Both the position numbers and the translations under genes were made by a program. From positions 1 through 64,000 of the forward strand of contig CAJTDS010000010.1 of assembly GCA_910575165.1 (NCBI GenBank): a stretch of 64,000 nucleotides of DNA, in the 5' to 3' direction. Shown piece by piece: positions 24,995 through 41,797 of the stretch (position 1 is the first letter of the stretch; each line of letters opens with the position of its first letter). Source of the DNA: Eggerthellaceae bacterium (GTDB taxonomy: Bacteria; Actinomycetota; Coriobacteriia; Coriobacteriales; Eggerthellaceae). The notes beneath the pieces are model-generated. The model saw nothing but the letters and a program-made list of their open reading frames with translations. It made no database searches and was not told the origin of the DNA.

Positions 24995-26737
24995 TCAATC
25001 GCGCAAGCGTGCTTCCAGGGCATCGTTGATGATTTTCAGAGCTTTGACGCGGGCATGGCGCTTGTCGTCGCTCTCAAGCACGATCCAGGGCGCGAACGGC
25101 GTGGAGGTGAGCCGGAACATGTCGTCCACAGCCGCCTTGTACTGAGGGTACTTGTCGCGGTTGCGCCAGTCCTCGTCGGTTATCTTCCATTGCTTGGCCG
25201 GGTCGGCGGCGCGGGCCTTGAAGCGGGCCAGCTGCTCGTCGGGGCTCACGTCAACCCAGAACTTCAGCAAGATGGCGCCCCAACGCACCAGCTCCTGCTC
25301 GAATTCGTTGATCTCGTCGTAGGCGCGCGCCCATTCGGCGGGCGACGCGAAGCCCTCCACCCGCTCCACCAGCACGCGGCCGTACCAGCTGCGGTCGTAG
25401 ATGCCCACGTGCCCCGCCTTGGGCAGCCGTGTCCAGTAGCGCCACAGAAACGGGTGCATGAGCTCGGGCTTGGTGGGAGCGGGGCTTGGGAAGATGGTGT
25501 AGGCCCGCGCGTCCAGGGCCTGGGCCACCCGCTTGATGTTGCCGCCCTTGCCGGCCGCGTCCCACCCCTCGTACATGAGGATGAGCGGGATGCGGGCCCG
25601 GTACATCTCCATCTCCAGCTTGCCCAAGCGCTTCTGCTGGCGCTTCAGCTGCTCGCGGTACTCGGCTTCGTCCATGGGGTCGGCCGACGAGGTGTGCACG
25701 ATGCCGTCCACCGTGGGATGCCCCTCGACGATCTTGAAGCGGGAGGCGCTGGGCGCCCGGACCGCCTGGGCGCGGGCCTGGGCCTCGGCCGCCTCCCGCG
25801 TCCCCTGCTGCCGGGGAACATCCTCGGGCGCCGCCTCGCACGCCGCCGCCGAGTTCGCCTCGGCCCTGGCCGCCGCCTCGGCCGTCGCCTTGTCCTGGCC
25901 GGCGGCTAGCGCCCGTTCCAGCGCATCCACCAGCGTCTGGGCGACCTGGACGTTGGCCCGGCGCTTGTCCTCGCCGGCCACCAGGTGCCACGGGGCGTAG
26001 CTGAAGTCGCTGCCCTCAAGCAGGTTGTCGAACAGCCGGTAGGTTTCGGCGTACTCGTCCACCTGGCGCAGACGGCTCTTCGGCGCGCGCCAGCGGGTGG
26101 CCGGGTCGTCGTGGAGCTTGCGCAAGCGCCGCCTTTGGGCTTCTTGGGATATATGGACGAAGAACTTCACCACCACGTAGCCGTCGTCGGTCAGCTGGCG
26201 CTCGAAGTCGGCGGCTGCGGCCAGCGAGCGGCGAAGCGTGTCGATGCGCCGCTCTCCCCGCGACGCCTCCACGGCCCGACGCACCGGCTCGGCCTCGTCC
26301 TTCGGGGCCTCCTCGCCGAAGGCCGCGATCGCCTCGCGCGACTCCTCGAAGAGCATCTGCTGCACGGCCGCCGTGTACCAGCCCCGGTCGTAGAAGGTGA
26401 TGGTGCCCCGCTCCCCCAGCGCCCGCCAGAACTGCTCCATGACCGGGTGCATGCCGTCCACGCCGTAGCGCAGCCCCGCGAAGTGCGACAGCGACTCCGC
26501 ATCCGCGTCCTCGGTGACGTGAACGCTGGTGGCCCGGGCGTCAAGGTTGTACATCAGGTCGGAGATGCGGCTACCCTTGCCCGCGCCGTTCCACCCCTCG
26601 AACAGCACCACCAGGCCGATTCCCTGGCTGCGCGCCTGCTGCTGCAACACCACCAACCGGTCCGTGAGCTCGCGGCGCACGGTCTTGTACTCGCCCTTGT
26701 CCATGTCCTTCGCGGACAGGTCGACGGTCTCAAGCAT
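24995..26737 (-). CDS. pap: polyphosphate:AMP phosphotransferase (tandem PPK2)
   Basis: 580 residues made of two PPK2 domains (~1-260 and ~335-580), the layout of class II PPK2/PAP that uses polyphosphate to phosphorylate AMP to ADP. Each half has a Walker A: GWNGAGKGS (residue ~50) and GWDAAGKGG (~393). Lid/Walker B motifs are FYDRGWY in half one and YDRSWYGRVLVERVEG in half two. The Ala-rich linker (~260-335) is low-complexity. The second half looks catalytically intact; the first has variant residues, as usual for this class. Ribosome site AAGGAGG. It is divergent from ppk1, so the two genes may balance polyphosphate synthesis and use. Confidence 0.92.
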   Translation of the reverse strand: MLETVDLSAKDMDKGEYKTVRRELTDRLVVLQQQARSQGIGLVVLFEGWNGAGKGSRISDLMYNLDARATSVHVTEDADAESLSHFAGLRYGVDGMHPVMEQFWRALGERGTITFYDRGWYTAAVQQMLFEESREAIAAFGEEAPKDEAEPVRRAVEASRGERRIDTLRRSLAAAADFERQLTDDGYVVVKFFVHISQEAQRRRLRKLHDDPATRWRAPKSRLRQVDEYAETYRLFDNLLEGSDFSYAPWHLVAGEDKRRANVQVAQTLVDALERALAAGQDKATAEAAARAEANSAAACEAAPEDVPRQQGTREAAEAQARAQAVRAPSASRFKIVEGHPTVDGIVHTSSADPMDEAEYREQLKRQQKRLGKLEMEMYRARIPLILMYEGWDAAGKGGNIKRVAQALDARAYTIFPSPAPTKPELMHPFLWRYWTRLPKAGHVGIYDRSWYGRVLVERVEGFASPAEWARAYDEINEFEQELVRWGAILLKFWVDVSPDEQLARFKARAADPAKQWKITDEDWRNRDKYPQYKAAVDDMFRLTSTPFAPWIVLESDDKRHARVKALKIINDALEARLRD

Positions 26738-27014
26738 GAGAGCCTCCTTCTCGCTGCGAAGCGCCCGCCGGCAACGGCCCGCGAAGCGGCAGCCCTATTC
26801 TAGCGCCCGCGCCCCCTTCGCGGCGGCGGCGTCGGCCTTAAGGTTGACAAACGTTTCCAAACAATCAGTCCACAACGCCCTCTCGGACGGGCCGGCTGCA
26901 AACCTTGGACTATACTGGTAGCCAACACTGATGAGAGTCCGCAGCTGGCGCCGAAAGGATACCGGGGATGGGAGCGCCGGCTGCGATGCAGCACGCACGA
27001 GAGCAAGGCGGTGT

Positions 27015-29708
27015 ATGACCATGAGCGCAGCGAAAGGCGCGAAACCCCAGGACAAGTCCGTCAAACCCGAAAAGGGCGCCAAGTCCGCCAAACACGACAA
27101 GCACCCGAAGGAGCCGGTGGAAACCCACGAGGCCAAGCGCTCGGGCGACGAGCGCCGCGCCAAGCAGCGCTTCGACGGGGCGGACGAGATGACGCAAGGC
27201 GCCGGCAGCGTGGCGGCGCCGGCCTACCTGCAGAACCGCGAGCTGTCCTGGCTGTCGTTCAACGAGCGGGTGCTCGACCAGGGAGCCGACGAGACTGTGC
27301 CGCTGCTCGAGCGGCTGAACTTCATCTCCATCTTCTGGAGCAACCTGCGCGAGTTCTTCATGGTGCGCGTGGGCAGCCTCACCGACCTGTCCCTGGTGAA
27401 GAAGTCCATCGTCGACTCCAAGTCGGGCATGACGCCGGCCCAGCAGCTGGACGCCATCTACGCCCGCTGCCGCGAGCTCTACCCCGTTCAGGAGCGAACC
27501 TTCCAGACCGTGCGACGCCAGCTGGCCGAGCAGGGCATCCGCCACCTCATGCCCGACGACCTGGCCCCGGACCAGCGCGAGTACCTGCATCTGCACCTGC
27601 AGCGCAACGTCATGCCGTTCCTGTCGCCCCAGATCATCAACAGCCGCCACCCCTTCCCCCATCTGGAGAACAGCGCCCTGTACGTGGTGGTGGGCCTGGG
27701 CGTGGAGGCGGAGGAGTCGCGCAAGGCCCGAGCCCAGGCGGTGAAGGACGCGAAGAAGGGCGGCAAGCAGGCCAAGGGCAAGGCGGACCGGGCGAACCTG
27801 GGCGCAGAGGACGTGTCCATCGGGCTGCTGCCGCTGCCGCGCCAGTGCGAGCGGCTGATCGCGCTTCCCGGCGACGGGCTGCAGTTCGTGCTGCTGGAGC
27901 ACGCCCTGGAAACCATCGCCGGCGAGGTGTTCTCCATGTACGAGGTGAAGGAGACCAACGTGGTCTGCGTCACCCGCAACGCCGACCTGGACGCCACGGA
28001 GGCCCCCGACGAGGACGACGACGACTACCGCGAGCACATGAAGCGCATCCTGAAGAAGCGGGCGCGGCTGGCGCCGGTGCGGCTGGAAAGCGAGCGGCCC
28101 CTGTCGTCCACGGCGGGAAAAATGCTGCTCAAGCGCCTGGGCCTGAAGGCACACCAGGCCTACGTGACCTCGGTGCCGCTGGATCTGAGCTACACTTGGC
28201 AGCTGGCCTCCCGCCTTCCCGAGAAGCGCCGCGCCGCCCTCACCGATACCCCCTTCGCACCGCAATGGCCCAGCTGCCTGGACCGCTCGCGACCGGTCAT
28301 GGACCAGGTTTGCGAACGCGACGTGCTGCTGTCCTACCCCTACGAGACCTTCGACGCCTTCGTTCAGCTGCTGCGCGAGGCGGCGACAGACCCGGCGGTC
28401 ATCTCCATCAAGATCACGCTGTACCGGCTGGCGCGCCAGTCGCACCTGGCCGAGGCCCTCATCGCAGCGGCGGAGAACGGCAAGGAGGTCACGGCCCTCT
28501 TCGAACTGCGCGCACGCTTCGACGAGACAAACAACATCGAATGGTCCCAGCGCTTCGAGCAGGCCGGCTGCAACGTCATCTACGGCTTTCGCGACTTCAA
28601 GGTGCACAGCAAGATCTGCTGCATCACCCGCACCACGGAAAGCGGCCTGCAGCACATCACGCAGCTGGGCACCGGCAACTACAACGAGAAGACGGCCGGG
28701 CTCTACACCGACCTGTCCTTCATCACCGCCGACGCCGCCTTCGGGCGCGACGCCGTGGAGTTCTTCCGCAACATGCAGCTGGAGAACACCTCCGACAACT
28801 ACGACGTCCTAAGCGTGGCCCCGTTGCAGATAAAGCCCATGATCTTGCGGCGCATCGACCAGCAGATCGCCTTGGCTGGCGCAGGCGAGCCCTGCGGGCT
28901 GTTCTTCAAGACGAACTCCATCACCGACATCGACGTCATCGAGAAGCTGGTGCAGGCAAGCCAGGCAGGGGTGCCCACCACGCTGTTCGTCCGCGGCATC
29001 TCGTGCATCGTGCCGGGGTTGGCCGGCTACACCCACAACATCCGCGTGGTCTCCATCGTGGGCAGGCTTTTGGAGCACAGCCGCATCTACGGCTTCGGGC
29101 CGCGCGACTCCATGAAGCTCTTCCTGTCCAGCGCCGACCTCATGACCCGCAACATGGACAAGCGCATCGAGATCGCCTGGCCCGTGCGCGACGCCGAGCT
29201 GCGGGAGCGCATCCTGGGGTATTTGGACATCTGCCTGTCCGACACGGCGAAGCTGCGCGAGCTTCTGCCCGATCGCAGCTACACCGCCCTAGGGTCGTTC
29301 GCCCACCAGGACGAAAACGGCGTGACCTCGCTGTTCGAAAGCCAGGAGTACCTCATCCGCCAAGCCCAGGAGGCGCGCTTGGAGGCCGCCGAGCAGGAAG
29401 CCGCCGGCCGCGAGCCTGCGCGACGCCGGGCAGCCGACTTCGACGCAGCCGCCGAAACGCGGCGGGCGCAGGCCGAGATCCGCGAGGTGCTCGAGCGCGC
29501 CTACGCTGACACGCGCAGCGCCCTTGCCGAGGCCGAGGGCAAGATGGACGACACCATGGACCGCACCGCCGAGCAGGCCGCCCAGATCGCCCGCGAGACC
29601 GAGGAGCCCGTACGGGCCATCGTGCTCTCAAGCGAGCCCATCGCCGCCTCCTGCGAGCCCAAGCGCGGCTTCTTCGCACGACTGAAGTACCTGTTCACCG
29701 GCAAGTAA
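27015..29708 (+). CDS. ppk1: polyphosphate kinase 1
   Basis: 897 residues from the ATG at 27015 (AAGGCGG upstream; another ATG follows two codons later). It polymerises ATP gamma-phosphate into polyphosphate. The N domain has YLQNRELSWLSFNERVLDQ (~80). The phospholipase-D-like catalytic domains have the phosphohistidine in DFKVHSKIC (His ~535) and a second conserved His in LEHSRIYGFG. FVRGISCIVPG and SADLMTRNMDKRIE are also typical. It is longer than the usual ~700: a 70-residue Lys-rich start, a Lys/Ala insert near residue 240, and a ~130-residue Glu/Ala-rich helical tail ending KYLFTGK. The extensions are low complexity and may bind polyphosphate or RNA. Confidence 0.94.
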   Translation: MTMSAAKGAKPQDKSVKPEKGAKSAKHDKHPKEPVETHEAKRSGDERRAKQRFDGADEMTQGAGSVAAPAYLQNRELSWLSFNERVLDQGADETVPLLERLNFISIFWSNLREFFMVRVGSLTDLSLVKKSIVDSKSGMTPAQQLDAIYARCRELYPVQERTFQTVRRQLAEQGIRHLMPDDLAPDQREYLHLHLQRNVMPFLSPQIINSRHPFPHLENSALYVVVGLGVEAEESRKARAQAVKDAKKGGKQAKGKADRANLGAEDVSIGLLPLPRQCERLIALPGDGLQFVLLEHALETIAGEVFSMYEVKETNVVCVTRNADLDATEAPDEDDDDYREHMKRILKKRARLAPVRLESERPLSSTAGKMLLKRLGLKAHQAYVTSVPLDLSYTWQLASRLPEKRRAALTDTPFAPQWPSCLDRSRPVMDQVCERDVLLSYPYETFDAFVQLLREAATDPAVISIKITLYRLARQSHLAEALIAAAENGKEVTALFELRARFDETNNIEWSQRFEQAGCNVIYGFRDFKVHSKICCITRTTESGLQHITQLGTGNYNEKTAGLYTDLSFITADAAFGRDAVEFFRNMQLENTSDNYDVLSVAPLQIKPMILRRIDQQIALAGAGEPCGLFFKTNSITDIDVIEKLVQASQAGVPTTLFVRGISCIVPGLAGYTHNIRVVSIVGRLLEHSRIYGFGPRDSMKLFLSSADLMTRNMDKRIEIAWPVRDAELRERILGYLDICLSDTAKLRELLPDRSYTALGSFAHQDENGVTSLFESQEYLIRQAQEARLEAAEQEAAGREPARRRAADFDAAAETRRAQAEIREVLERAYADTRSALAEAEGKMDDTMDRTAEQAAQIARETEEPVRAIVLSSEPIAASCEPKRGFFARLKYLFTGK

Positions 29709-29770
29709 GTGCCTGTCGACGCCGGGGGCGCCCATCTCCCGGAGCAGCCTCCCCCCCCCCAACGCAACGC

Positions 29771-29798
29771 GGCCCCTCCCGAGCAATCGGAAGGGGCC
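29771..29798 (+). terminator. ppk1 terminator
   Basis: GGCCCCTCCCGA and TCGGAAGGGGCC form a 12-bp stem with one mismatch, followed shortly by CCTTTT. A run of ten C (29751-29760) lies just before it. Confidence 0.75.
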
Positions 29799-29837
29799 AC
29801 GGCCTTTTCAGAGCATGCGGCGTACGCCAGCGGGCTG

Positions 29838-31172
29838 CTACACGTTGGCCTCCACCACTTCGGCGATGGCCTTCGCATGCTTTTCGGCATCCTCGGCCGA
29901 AGCGGCCTCCACCATCACGCGCACAACAGGCTCGGTGCCGCTGGGACGCAGCAGCACGCGCCCGGAGTCTCCCAGGGCCTCCTCGGCTGCGGCCACGGCT
30001 GCGGCCACGGCTTCGTTGCCCTCCACGGCATGCTTGTCCTTCACGCGCACGTTGATAAGGGTCTGGGGAAAGCGGGTCATGACCGCAGCCGCCTCGCCCG
30101 CGCTCTTGCCGGCGCGCTTGCACGCCGCCAGAAACTGCAAGGCGGTGACCAGGCCGTCGCCCGTGGAGTTGTGCTCCAGGAAAATCATATGCCCCGACTG
30201 CTCGCCGCCGACGACGAAGCCGCCCTCGCGCATGGCCTCCAGCACGTAGCGGTCGCCCACCTTCGTCTGGATAAGCTCGATGCCGGCGTCGCGCAGCGCA
30301 TGGGCAAGGCCCAGGTTGCACATGACCGTGGACACGGCGGTGTTGCCCGCCAGAAGCCCGCGCTCCTTCAGGTCGATGGCGCACACGGCCTCCACCACGT
30401 CGCCGTCGATCTCGTTGCCGGCGGCATCCACCAGCATCACACGGTCCGCATCGCCGTCATGGGCGATGCCCACGTCGGCGCCCACCTCGGCCACGAAGGC
30501 GCGCAGGGGCTCCAGGTGCGTGGAGCCGCAGCCCACGTTGATGTCGGTGCCGTCGTAGTCCTCGTTGATCACCGACACCTCGGCGCCCAGGCGGCGCAGG
30601 GCTTCGGCGCTCGACACGCAGGAGGCGCCATGGCCCACGTCCAGGGCCACCTTCATGCCAGACAGGTCGATGCCCTGGTCGGTCACGGTCTTCACCGCAT
30701 GGGCAACGTACATCTCCACGGCCTCGGAAACAGGGATGGCCACGCCTACGGCATCCCCCGCCGGCAGCTGGTCTGCACGGGCTCCGCCGGCGGTCACGAA
30801 GGCCTCTATCTCGTCCTCCACGGCATCGGGCAGCTTGAAGCCCTTGCCGTCGAAGAGTTTGATGCCGTTGTACTCCGGCGGGTTGTGGGAGGCCGAGATC
30901 ATCACGCCGCCGTCGCAGGACAGCTCGCGCACCAGAAGCGCGATGGCCGGCGTGGGGATGACGCCTGCCAGAAGGGCCGTGCCCCCCATGGACATGACGC
31001 CGGCGGCCACGGAGGCCTCCAGCATGTCGCCTGACTTGCGCGTGTCCTTGCCGATCAGGATAGTGCCGCCCTGGAAGGCCACGGCGGCCTGGCCCAGCTT
31101 GAAGGCCAAGTCGCAGGTCAGCTCGTCGTTCGCAAGGCCGCGAACGCCGTCGGTTCCGAATAGTCGAGCCAT
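29838..31172 (-). CDS. glmM: phosphoglucosamine mutase
   Basis: 444 residues. It converts glucosamine-6-phosphate to glucosamine-1-phosphate on the way to UDP-GlcNAc and peptidoglycan. It starts MARLFGTDGVRG, as GlmM does. The phosphoserine loop is GGVMISASHNPPEYNGIK (Ser ~97), the metal loop DGDADRVMLVD (~239), the sugar loop GGEQSGHMI (~323), and the phosphate-binding loop RPSGTEPVVRVMVE (~407). It is complete and ordinary. The ATG has GAGAGGA upstream. It sits 60 bp downstream of hisE on the same strand. Confidence 0.96.
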   Translation of the reverse strand: MARLFGTDGVRGLANDELTCDLAFKLGQAAVAFQGGTILIGKDTRKSGDMLEASVAAGVMSMGGTALLAGVIPTPAIALLVRELSCDGGVMISASHNPPEYNGIKLFDGKGFKLPDAVEDEIEAFVTAGGARADQLPAGDAVGVAIPVSEAVEMYVAHAVKTVTDQGIDLSGMKVALDVGHGASCVSSAEALRRLGAEVSVINEDYDGTDINVGCGSTHLEPLRAFVAEVGADVGIAHDGDADRVMLVDAAGNEIDGDVVEAVCAIDLKERGLLAGNTAVSTVMCNLGLAHALRDAGIELIQTKVGDRYVLEAMREGGFVVGGEQSGHMIFLEHNSTGDGLVTALQFLAACKRAGKSAGEAAAVMTRFPQTLINVRVKDKHAVEGNEAVAAAVAAAEEALGDSGRVLLRPSGTEPVVRVMVEAASAEDAEKHAKAIAEVVEANV

Positions 31173-31231
31173 GCAGATCCTCTCTCTCGCCCGGGCATGG
31201 CGCCCGGTAAAGCCCCGTTGCGGGGCAGATG

Positions 31232-31732
31232 CTACCTTCCCCGGTTCACGTAAGCCGGATGCAGTCGGACGGCGCCGCAGGGCCGCTCGGCCTCGGTCAT
31301 GCGCTCGTTGAGCTCGGCGGCGAACTCGTCCAGGGTCACGCCGTAGCGCTCCAGCACCACCAGCAGATGGTACACCACGTCGGCGGCCTCGTAGCGCAGA
31401 TGGTCCACCGCGCGCCCGTACTCCTGCGGAAGGGCTACGGGAAGCGGGCCCTCGCCTTCGGCGCCCTCGTCCACGGCACCGCACGCCACGGCCGCGGCAA
31501 GCGACGCTGTGGCCCAGGACTCCACGTCCTTGGCCGCCAGCGCCACCTCGCCCGCCTCTTCCATGACCTTCTTCAGGACGCCGTCCACGTTGCCGCTCAG
31601 CAGGCGATGGGTGTAGCTGGACTCGTCAGCGTCGCGCCGGCGGGCGATGGTGGCCCCCAGCGCCTCCAGGGTGGCGCCTATCTGGGACGCCGGGGCACAG
31701 GCCCCTTCGGGAACGTAGGTCTTCGATGCCAT
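31232..31732 (-). CDS. hisE: phosphoribosyl-ATP diphosphatase
   Basis: 166 residues with the HisE all-alpha NTP pyrophosphohydrolase core: SSYTHRLLSGNVDGVLKKVMEEAGEVALAAKD followed by YEAADVVYHLLVVLERYGV, whose EEAGE and EAADV acidic motifs bind Mg. It hydrolyses PR-ATP to PR-AMP in histidine synthesis. Typical HisE is about 100 residues; here ~35 extra residues precede the core and a ~25-residue loop (GAVDEGAEGEGPLPVALPQ) splits the two motifs. No other his genes are nearby. The start at 31732 has GGGAAGGA. Confidence 0.88.
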   Translation of the reverse strand: MASKTYVPEGACAPASQIGATLEALGATIARRRDADESSYTHRLLSGNVDGVLKKVMEEAGEVALAAKDVESWATASLAAAVACGAVDEGAEGEGPLPVALPQEYGRAVDHLRYEAADVVYHLLVVLERYGVTLDEFAAELNERMTEAERPCGAVRLHPAYVNRGR

Positions 31733-31757
31733 GGCGTCCTTCCCTTCCCTCAAACCA

Positions 31758-31786
31758 AGAGGGGACGCGCCTCGCACGTCCCCTCT
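31758..31786 (-). terminator. rpoBC operon terminator
   Basis: AGAGGGGACG (31758-31767) pairs with CGTCCCCTCT (31777-31786) just past the rpoC stop; TTGGTTTG follows on the minus strand. It lies 25 bases before the hisE start. Confidence 0.7.
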
Positions 31787-31802
31787 AACGACAACCGCTG
31801 CG

Positions 31803-39767
<7,965 letters not shown>

Positions 39768-39822
39768 GAGGTGTTTCCTCCTTCATGAACTCCCGCAGAA
39801 CTGCAAAAAGTCGCAATTTGCT

Positions 39823-39866
39823 AAAATAACCGCCCGTAGGGAGCGAGTCAAGAAAAATTTTTACGA
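39823..39866 (-). promoter_or_regulatory. sigma-70 promoter of rpoBC with UP-like element
   Basis: On the minus strand TTGACT (39851-39846), a 17-bp spacer and TATTTT (39828-39823) form a good housekeeping promoter. Directly upstream of the -35 is the A/T tract GTAAAAATTTTTC, as expected for an UP element bound by alpha-CTDs. Transcription would begin near 39816, leaving a leader of about 50 bases before the rpoB GTG. Confidence 0.75.
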
Positions 39867-39940
39867 ATTATGGAAATTGCCTGTTGATTAGGCAAAACGC
39901 AACCACCCGCGCACAACTAGCCGGAAGCCCCCTCCCCCGG

Positions 39941-40079
39941 CTTTTTGGCTGAAATCTCCGGTTTTGCATTCCGCATGGCTGAAAAAACCGGCTTTACATC
40001 GCCACATGGCTTGTTTCTCCGGTTTTGCATCCCCTTTGGGCCTCTTCCCTATGCAAAACTGGAGATTTCAGCCAAAAAG
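39941..40079. repeat. array of 30-31-bp repeats closed by an inverted copy
   Basis: Three degenerate direct copies of a 23-nt unit (GGCTGAAATCTCCGGTTTTG plus CAT) start at 39947, 39977 and 40008. They are followed at 40051-40079 by an inverted copy that matches the first copy plus its CTTTTT flank at 28 of 29 positions, so 39941-40079 could fold into one long hairpin with two extra repeats in the loop. It is upstream of the rpoBC promoter. The rest of this gene-free stretch (40080-40401) shows nothing I recognise. It is not CRISPR-like: spacers are only 7-8 bases. Confidence 0.7.
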
Positions 40080-40401
40080 GGAATGGGCATCTGCTGCCCA
40101 GGGCAAAATGGGGCGATAGGGTGCGAGCACAGTTGATAAAGGCGGCAAGCATGCACAGTCATAGCTGACCTATGTCTGCCAGCATCCCCAAGGACGCTCC
40201 GAACTGCAACGGGCAGAATGCCGCGCGCCCGGAAAAGCCCCGAACAGCATACGACGCTTGAGGCAATCTTCAATCTTGAAAGCTGCGCCCGGCAAGCTCA
40301 GCGGCTAGGCACCGATGCGGGGGCGAAATGCGTCGGCGCGCCTTGCAGCCGTTGCGACCGCCCGGACCAGCGCGAGATGCCGCAACCGACGAGTTCGGTA
40401 G

Positions 40402-41415
40402 CTAGACGTTGACGGGACCGTGCATGCCGATCGACAGAGAGCTGCCCGCTGCGGAGCCCGCCCATTCGTGCCTCCCGCTGACTGCGCGCGCCCGCTCGAG
40501 CCACTCGCGATCGTACAGCCCGTCGAAAGACTTGCGCGTCGCCGCCAGAAGGCGTTGCTCAGATTCGAATCTTGCGCTCTGCGTTCTCACTCGCGCACCC
40601 ATGACGCGTGCCGCCTCCTTCGCCACGTCGCGCATTCGGTCGAGAGAGGCGAGCTGGCGCGTGGTAACGGTAATCACCTTCATGCCCATGGACTCAAGCG
40701 CCATCCTTTTCGTAGCATCGCGGGACAGCTGCTCCCCGTACGTATGGGTAGCATCGGCGTCGTACTCGATAGCCAATCGATGCTCGAAGTCACACAGGTC
40801 CGGAACCACGTACGCGCGGCCCGCCATCCCCGCAGCCTTCTTCCCCAGCCTTACCACGCGATTCGCCTCAAGGGACCGCAAGCCGAAGCCGCCCCAGCGC
40901 GGAGGAAGCGTAAGCACCATCATCTGGTAGATCTCCGCAGGAGATGCTGCCCCCTCACCGATGTGCCCCACCGCCACTCTGGCGTTTTTCACCCCGCGCA
41001 GCCCCGGATGGAAATCGATGAAGGATGCAAGCTCGGCCTGCGTCGTCAAGGGCTTTCGCTCTACGAGCCCGAACGGCTGAGAGGGATCGAGGGCAAACGT
41101 CGAACAGAGGGCACACCCCGCTTTCACGGCCTGGTGGAAGGGCAGCTGCTCGGCAATCTGGACGAAGCAAAGCTCGGGCACGGGCACGCGAATCCCGTTG
41201 GACACCGCAACTATATCTTCAGCCGAAGCGGGAGCACTTCGCACGTGCTTGACGAACCCGTCCTGGCTCGCCCGGCATGCAGGCGGAACCGCGATATGCA
41301 GCGGCTTCGCCAGGAACGAAAGCGGATCGCAAGCGCCAGCGGGCATGCGGAGCTCCCGGCTACACCGAGTCAGCCAGAACGCAAGGGCCGATATGCCGTA
41401 AAGCTCGATATCCAT
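40402..41415 (-). CDS. hypothetical protein with a C-terminal PD-(D/E)XK nuclease-like (DUF559-type) domain
   Basis: 337 residues, no signal or membrane segment. The last ~140 residues read VVPDLCDFEHRLAIEYDADATHTYG, then an RDATKRMALESMGMKVITVT stretch. This is the Asp...Glu-x-Asp core and following helix of Vsr/DUF559-type nucleases, often found at the end of AbiEi-like antitoxin or restriction-associated proteins. The N-terminal ~180 residues (SNGIRVPVPELCFVQIAEQLP) resemble the middle of AbiEi-like proteins loosely. No toxin or methylase is adjacent. There is no clear ribosome site at the ATG. Codon use is a little less GC-rich than its neighbours, which may point to transfer. Confidence 0.6.
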   Translation of the reverse strand: MDIELYGISALAFWLTRCSRELRMPAGACDPLSFLAKPLHIAVPPACRASQDGFVKHVRSAPASAEDIVAVSNGIRVPVPELCFVQIAEQLPFHQAVKAGCALCSTFALDPSQPFGLVERKPLTTQAELASFIDFHPGLRGVKNARVAVGHIGEGAASPAEIYQMMVLTLPPRWGGFGLRSLEANRVVRLGKKAAGMAGRAYVVPDLCDFEHRLAIEYDADATHTYGEQLSRDATKRMALESMGMKVITVTTRQLASLDRMRDVAKEAARVMGARVRTQSARFESEQRLLAATRKSFDGLYDREWLERARAVSGRHEWAGSAAGSSLSIGMHGPVNV

Positions 41416-41540
41416 AGCACAACACTACCACTAAGCCCAAGCGGCATCCGCCAGCTTTTTTGCTGTTGCTGGCCTTTCTTGAAAACACGTCAAAACCAGA
41501 GAAAACGCCCGCGAACCGCTTCGCTAAGCAGCGGAAGGGG

Positions 41541-41628
41541 TCTGGGGGTCTGGGGGTCTGGGGGTCTGGGGGTCTGGGGGTCTGGGGGTCTGGGGGTCTG
41601 GGGGTCTGGGGGTCTGGGGGTCTGGGGG
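41541..41628. repeat. eleven perfect tandem copies of the 8-mer TCTGGGGG
   Basis: Bases 41541-41628 are exactly 11 x 8 bp with no variation, flanked by partial units. The plus strand has eleven runs of five G, ideal for G-quadruplexes. The array lies in the divergent gap between the DUF559-type gene (start 41415) and the FKBP gene (start 41798). Perfect copies imply recent slippage or active length change. Confidence 0.95.
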
Positions 41629-41797
41629 TCCGAAAAGCATCGGCTCGGCATCAAGTATGTGTTCATGTTGCCGCTTACGGGCGATGCGCGGCTGCCGGCG
41701 CGTCCGCTTCGCTAGAATGGAAAGACTTTCAAACCTGCGACGCGCCCCTGCGCACGGCGGCGCCGAAGCAGCACGACGACCTGTCAAGGAGACACCC

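Noticed and set aside
29751-29760. Run of ten C as a phase-variation tract
   Set aside because: It lies between the ppk1 stop and its terminator, where a length change would have no coding effect.
39941-40079. CRISPR array
   Set aside because: Copies are degenerate, only three, with 7-8-base spacers and one inverted copy; no cas genes are present.
41541-41628. Coding repeat inside a plus-strand frame (GLGVWGSG repeats)
   Set aside because: The frame has no start with a ribosome site, and the 8-bp unit is not a multiple of three, so the repeated peptide is an artefact of translation.
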